Assembly (NCBI GenBank): GCA_023381235.1
Contig: JAMCTV010000008.1
Location: 1 to 5,421, forward strand
Direction: 5' to 3'
DNA: 5,421 nt
Source of the DNA: Gammaproteobacteria bacterium
GTDB lineage: Bacteria > Pseudomonadota > Gammaproteobacteria > SURF-13
Shown: one piece after another, positions 4,373-5,421 of the stretch
How positions within the stretch are numbered: the stretch's first letter is position 1
Layout: each line of letters starts with the position of its first letter
Position numbers and translations under genes: made by a program
The notes under the pieces: model-generated
Told to the model about the DNA's origin: nothing
The model's input: only the letters and a program-made list of their open reading frames with translations
The model's database searches: none

Positions 4373-5421
4373 ATGAGCCGCGAAATACTCATGAACGTGA
4401 CGCCGCGCGAAACGCGCGTGGCGCTGGTGGAAAACGGCGTACTGCAGGATATTTTCATCGAGCGCACGCGTAAGCGCGGGCTGGTGGGCAACATTTATAA
4501 AGGCCATGTGCAACGGGTGCTGCCCGGTATGCAGGCGGCGTTTGTGGATATAGGTTTGGAACGCACCGCGTTTTTGCACGCCTCTGACGCGACTCCCGCG
4601 TCAAACAGGGACGTGGTCATGCCGGATGCAGCGCCGGAGAAAAAGGCGCCGGAGGCCATCACCGATCTGCTGCGCGAAGGACAGGAAATCGTGGTGCAGG
4701 TGATTAAAGACCAGCTTGGCAGCAAAGGCGCTCGCCTCACCACGCAGATCGCCGTGCCGTCGCGTTATCTGGTGTTCACGCCCGGCGCGCCGCATATCGG
4801 CGTGTCGCAAAAGATCGAGAGTACCGAAGAGCGCCAGCGCCTCAAGGATGCGCTTGCCGCGACCGGCGCGGCCGAGCAGGAGGGGGGGTATATCGTGCGT
4901 ACTCTGGCCGAGGGGGTGAGCGCAGAGGAGCTCTCCGCCGACCGCGCGTTCCTGCAAAAGCTGTGGGTCTCTATCGCCGAGCGTGCCGCGGCGGAATCCG
5001 CGCCGCGCCTGTTGTATGAAGACCTGCCGCTGGTGCTGCGCGCGATGCGCGACCTCGTTGGCATGGAAATCGAGCAGGTGCGCGTGGATTCGCGCGAGAC
5101 CTATCAACGCGTGCTCGAGTTTGCCCGGGAATTCACGCCGGAGTTGACGGGGCGCATCGAGCATTATCCGGGCGAGCGCCCGATCTTCGATCTGTATGGC
5201 GTGGAGGACGAAATACAAAAGGCCCTGGAGCGGCGCGTACAGCTCAAGTCCGGCGGTTACCTGGTGATAGACCAGACCGAGGCCATGACCACGATAGACG
5301 TGAACACCGGCGCCTTCGTCGGGCACCGCAATCTTGACGAGACCATCTTCAAGACCAATCTGGAAGCGGCGCAGGCCATCGCGCGCCACCTGCGCCTGCG
5401 CAACCTGGGCGGCATCATCAT
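4373..5421 (+). CDS. rng: ribonuclease G, N-terminal part (runs off the window)
   Basis: Endoribonuclease of the RNase E/G family; it cuts single-stranded AU-rich RNA, prefers 5'-monophosphate ends, and matures the 5' end of 16S rRNA. The first 349 codons are present, against about 489 aa for the E. coli protein. ATG 4373 gives MSREILMNVTPRETRVA, matching the family N-terminus. GNIYKGHVQRVLPGMQAAFVDIGLERTAFLH at 39-69 is the start of the S1 RNA-binding domain, continuing to LGSKGARLTT. The catalytic domain follows with RIEHYPGERPIFDLYGVEDEIQKALERRV, then SGGYLVIDQTEAMTTIDVNTG, in which Asp309 is the first metal-binding catalytic aspartate. The second one should come about three codons past the window edge, after RNLGGII. 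No long C-terminal scaffold is expected if this is RNase G. RNase E shares the fold, but the N-terminus (VNVTPRETRVAL) fits RNase G better. No strong Shine-Dalgarno is seen. Confidence 0.94.
   Translation, partial: MSREILMNVTPRETRVALVENGVLQDIFIERTRKRGLVGNIYKGHVQRVLPGMQAAFVDIGLERTAFLHASDATPASNRDVVMPDAAPEKKAPEAITDLLREGQEIVVQVIKDQLGSKGARLTTQIAVPSRYLVFTPGAPHIGVSQKIESTEERQRLKDALAATGAAEQEGGYIVRTLAEGVSAEELSADRAFLQKLWVSIAERAAAESAPRLLYEDLPLVLRAMRDLVGMEIEQVRVDSRETYQRVLEFAREFTPELTGRIEHYPGERPIFDLYGVEDEIQKALERRVQLKSGGYLVIDQTEAMTTIDVNTGAFVGHRNLDETIFKTNLEAAQAIARHLRLRNLGGII

Noticed and set aside
4601..5389. A 262-codon open frame on the minus strand across rng
   Set aside because: It lies wholly opposite conserved RNase G sequence and shows the same shadow composition, with no family signature.

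Overview
This is a chromosomal housekeeping block from a high-GC proteobacterium. All genes lie on the + strand and are closely packed. The gene content (lptE-holA-proA-nadD-rsfS-rlmH-rng), the outer-membrane LptE protein and the ProA sequence style (for example KTQRYGTCNTMETLL and GLGAEIGISTDKLHARG) point to a gammaproteobacterium, with a betaproteobacterium as the less likely alternative. I cannot name a genus from sequence alone.

Layout: the window opens inside the 3' end of lptE (2-220), the lipopolysaccharide-transport lipoprotein. Next come holA (234-1310, DNA polymerase III delta, TTG start) and proA (about 1318-2598, gamma-glutamyl phosphate reductase). A 105-bp AT-rich intergenic segment follows, built from short GAGAAAA-type repeats and a 15-bp inverted repeat. 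After it are nadD (2704-3336, GTG start), rsfS (3350-3835, ribosomal silencing factor with a long basic tail), rlmH (3839-4309, 23S rRNA pseudouridine-1915 methyltransferase, apparent CTG start) and the 5' two thirds of rng (4373 to the window end, ribonuclease G). Gaps are 3-13 nt within lptE-holA-proA and within nadD-rsfS-rlmH, 105 nt between proA and nadD, and 63 nt between rlmH and rng. This suggests two tight cotranscribed groups plus rng, although one longer transcript is possible. I found no convincing intrinsic terminator and no strong sigma70 promoter.

Functionally the block mixes envelope assembly (LptE), replication clamp loading (HolA), proline synthesis (ProA), NAD synthesis (NadD) and a ribosome-centred group: RsfS blocks subunit joining, RlmH modifies assembled 70S ribosomes, and RNase G matures the 16S rRNA 5' end. 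The linkage is a known conserved neighbourhood rather than one pathway.

I see no evidence of a new biological system: no mobile element, defence module, CRISPR array or RNA gene. The points worth a second look are local: the repeat-built proA-nadD spacer, the CTG start of rlmH, the histone-like tail of RsfS, the missing Shine-Dalgarno at nadD, and the absence of a maf gene between rlmH and rng.
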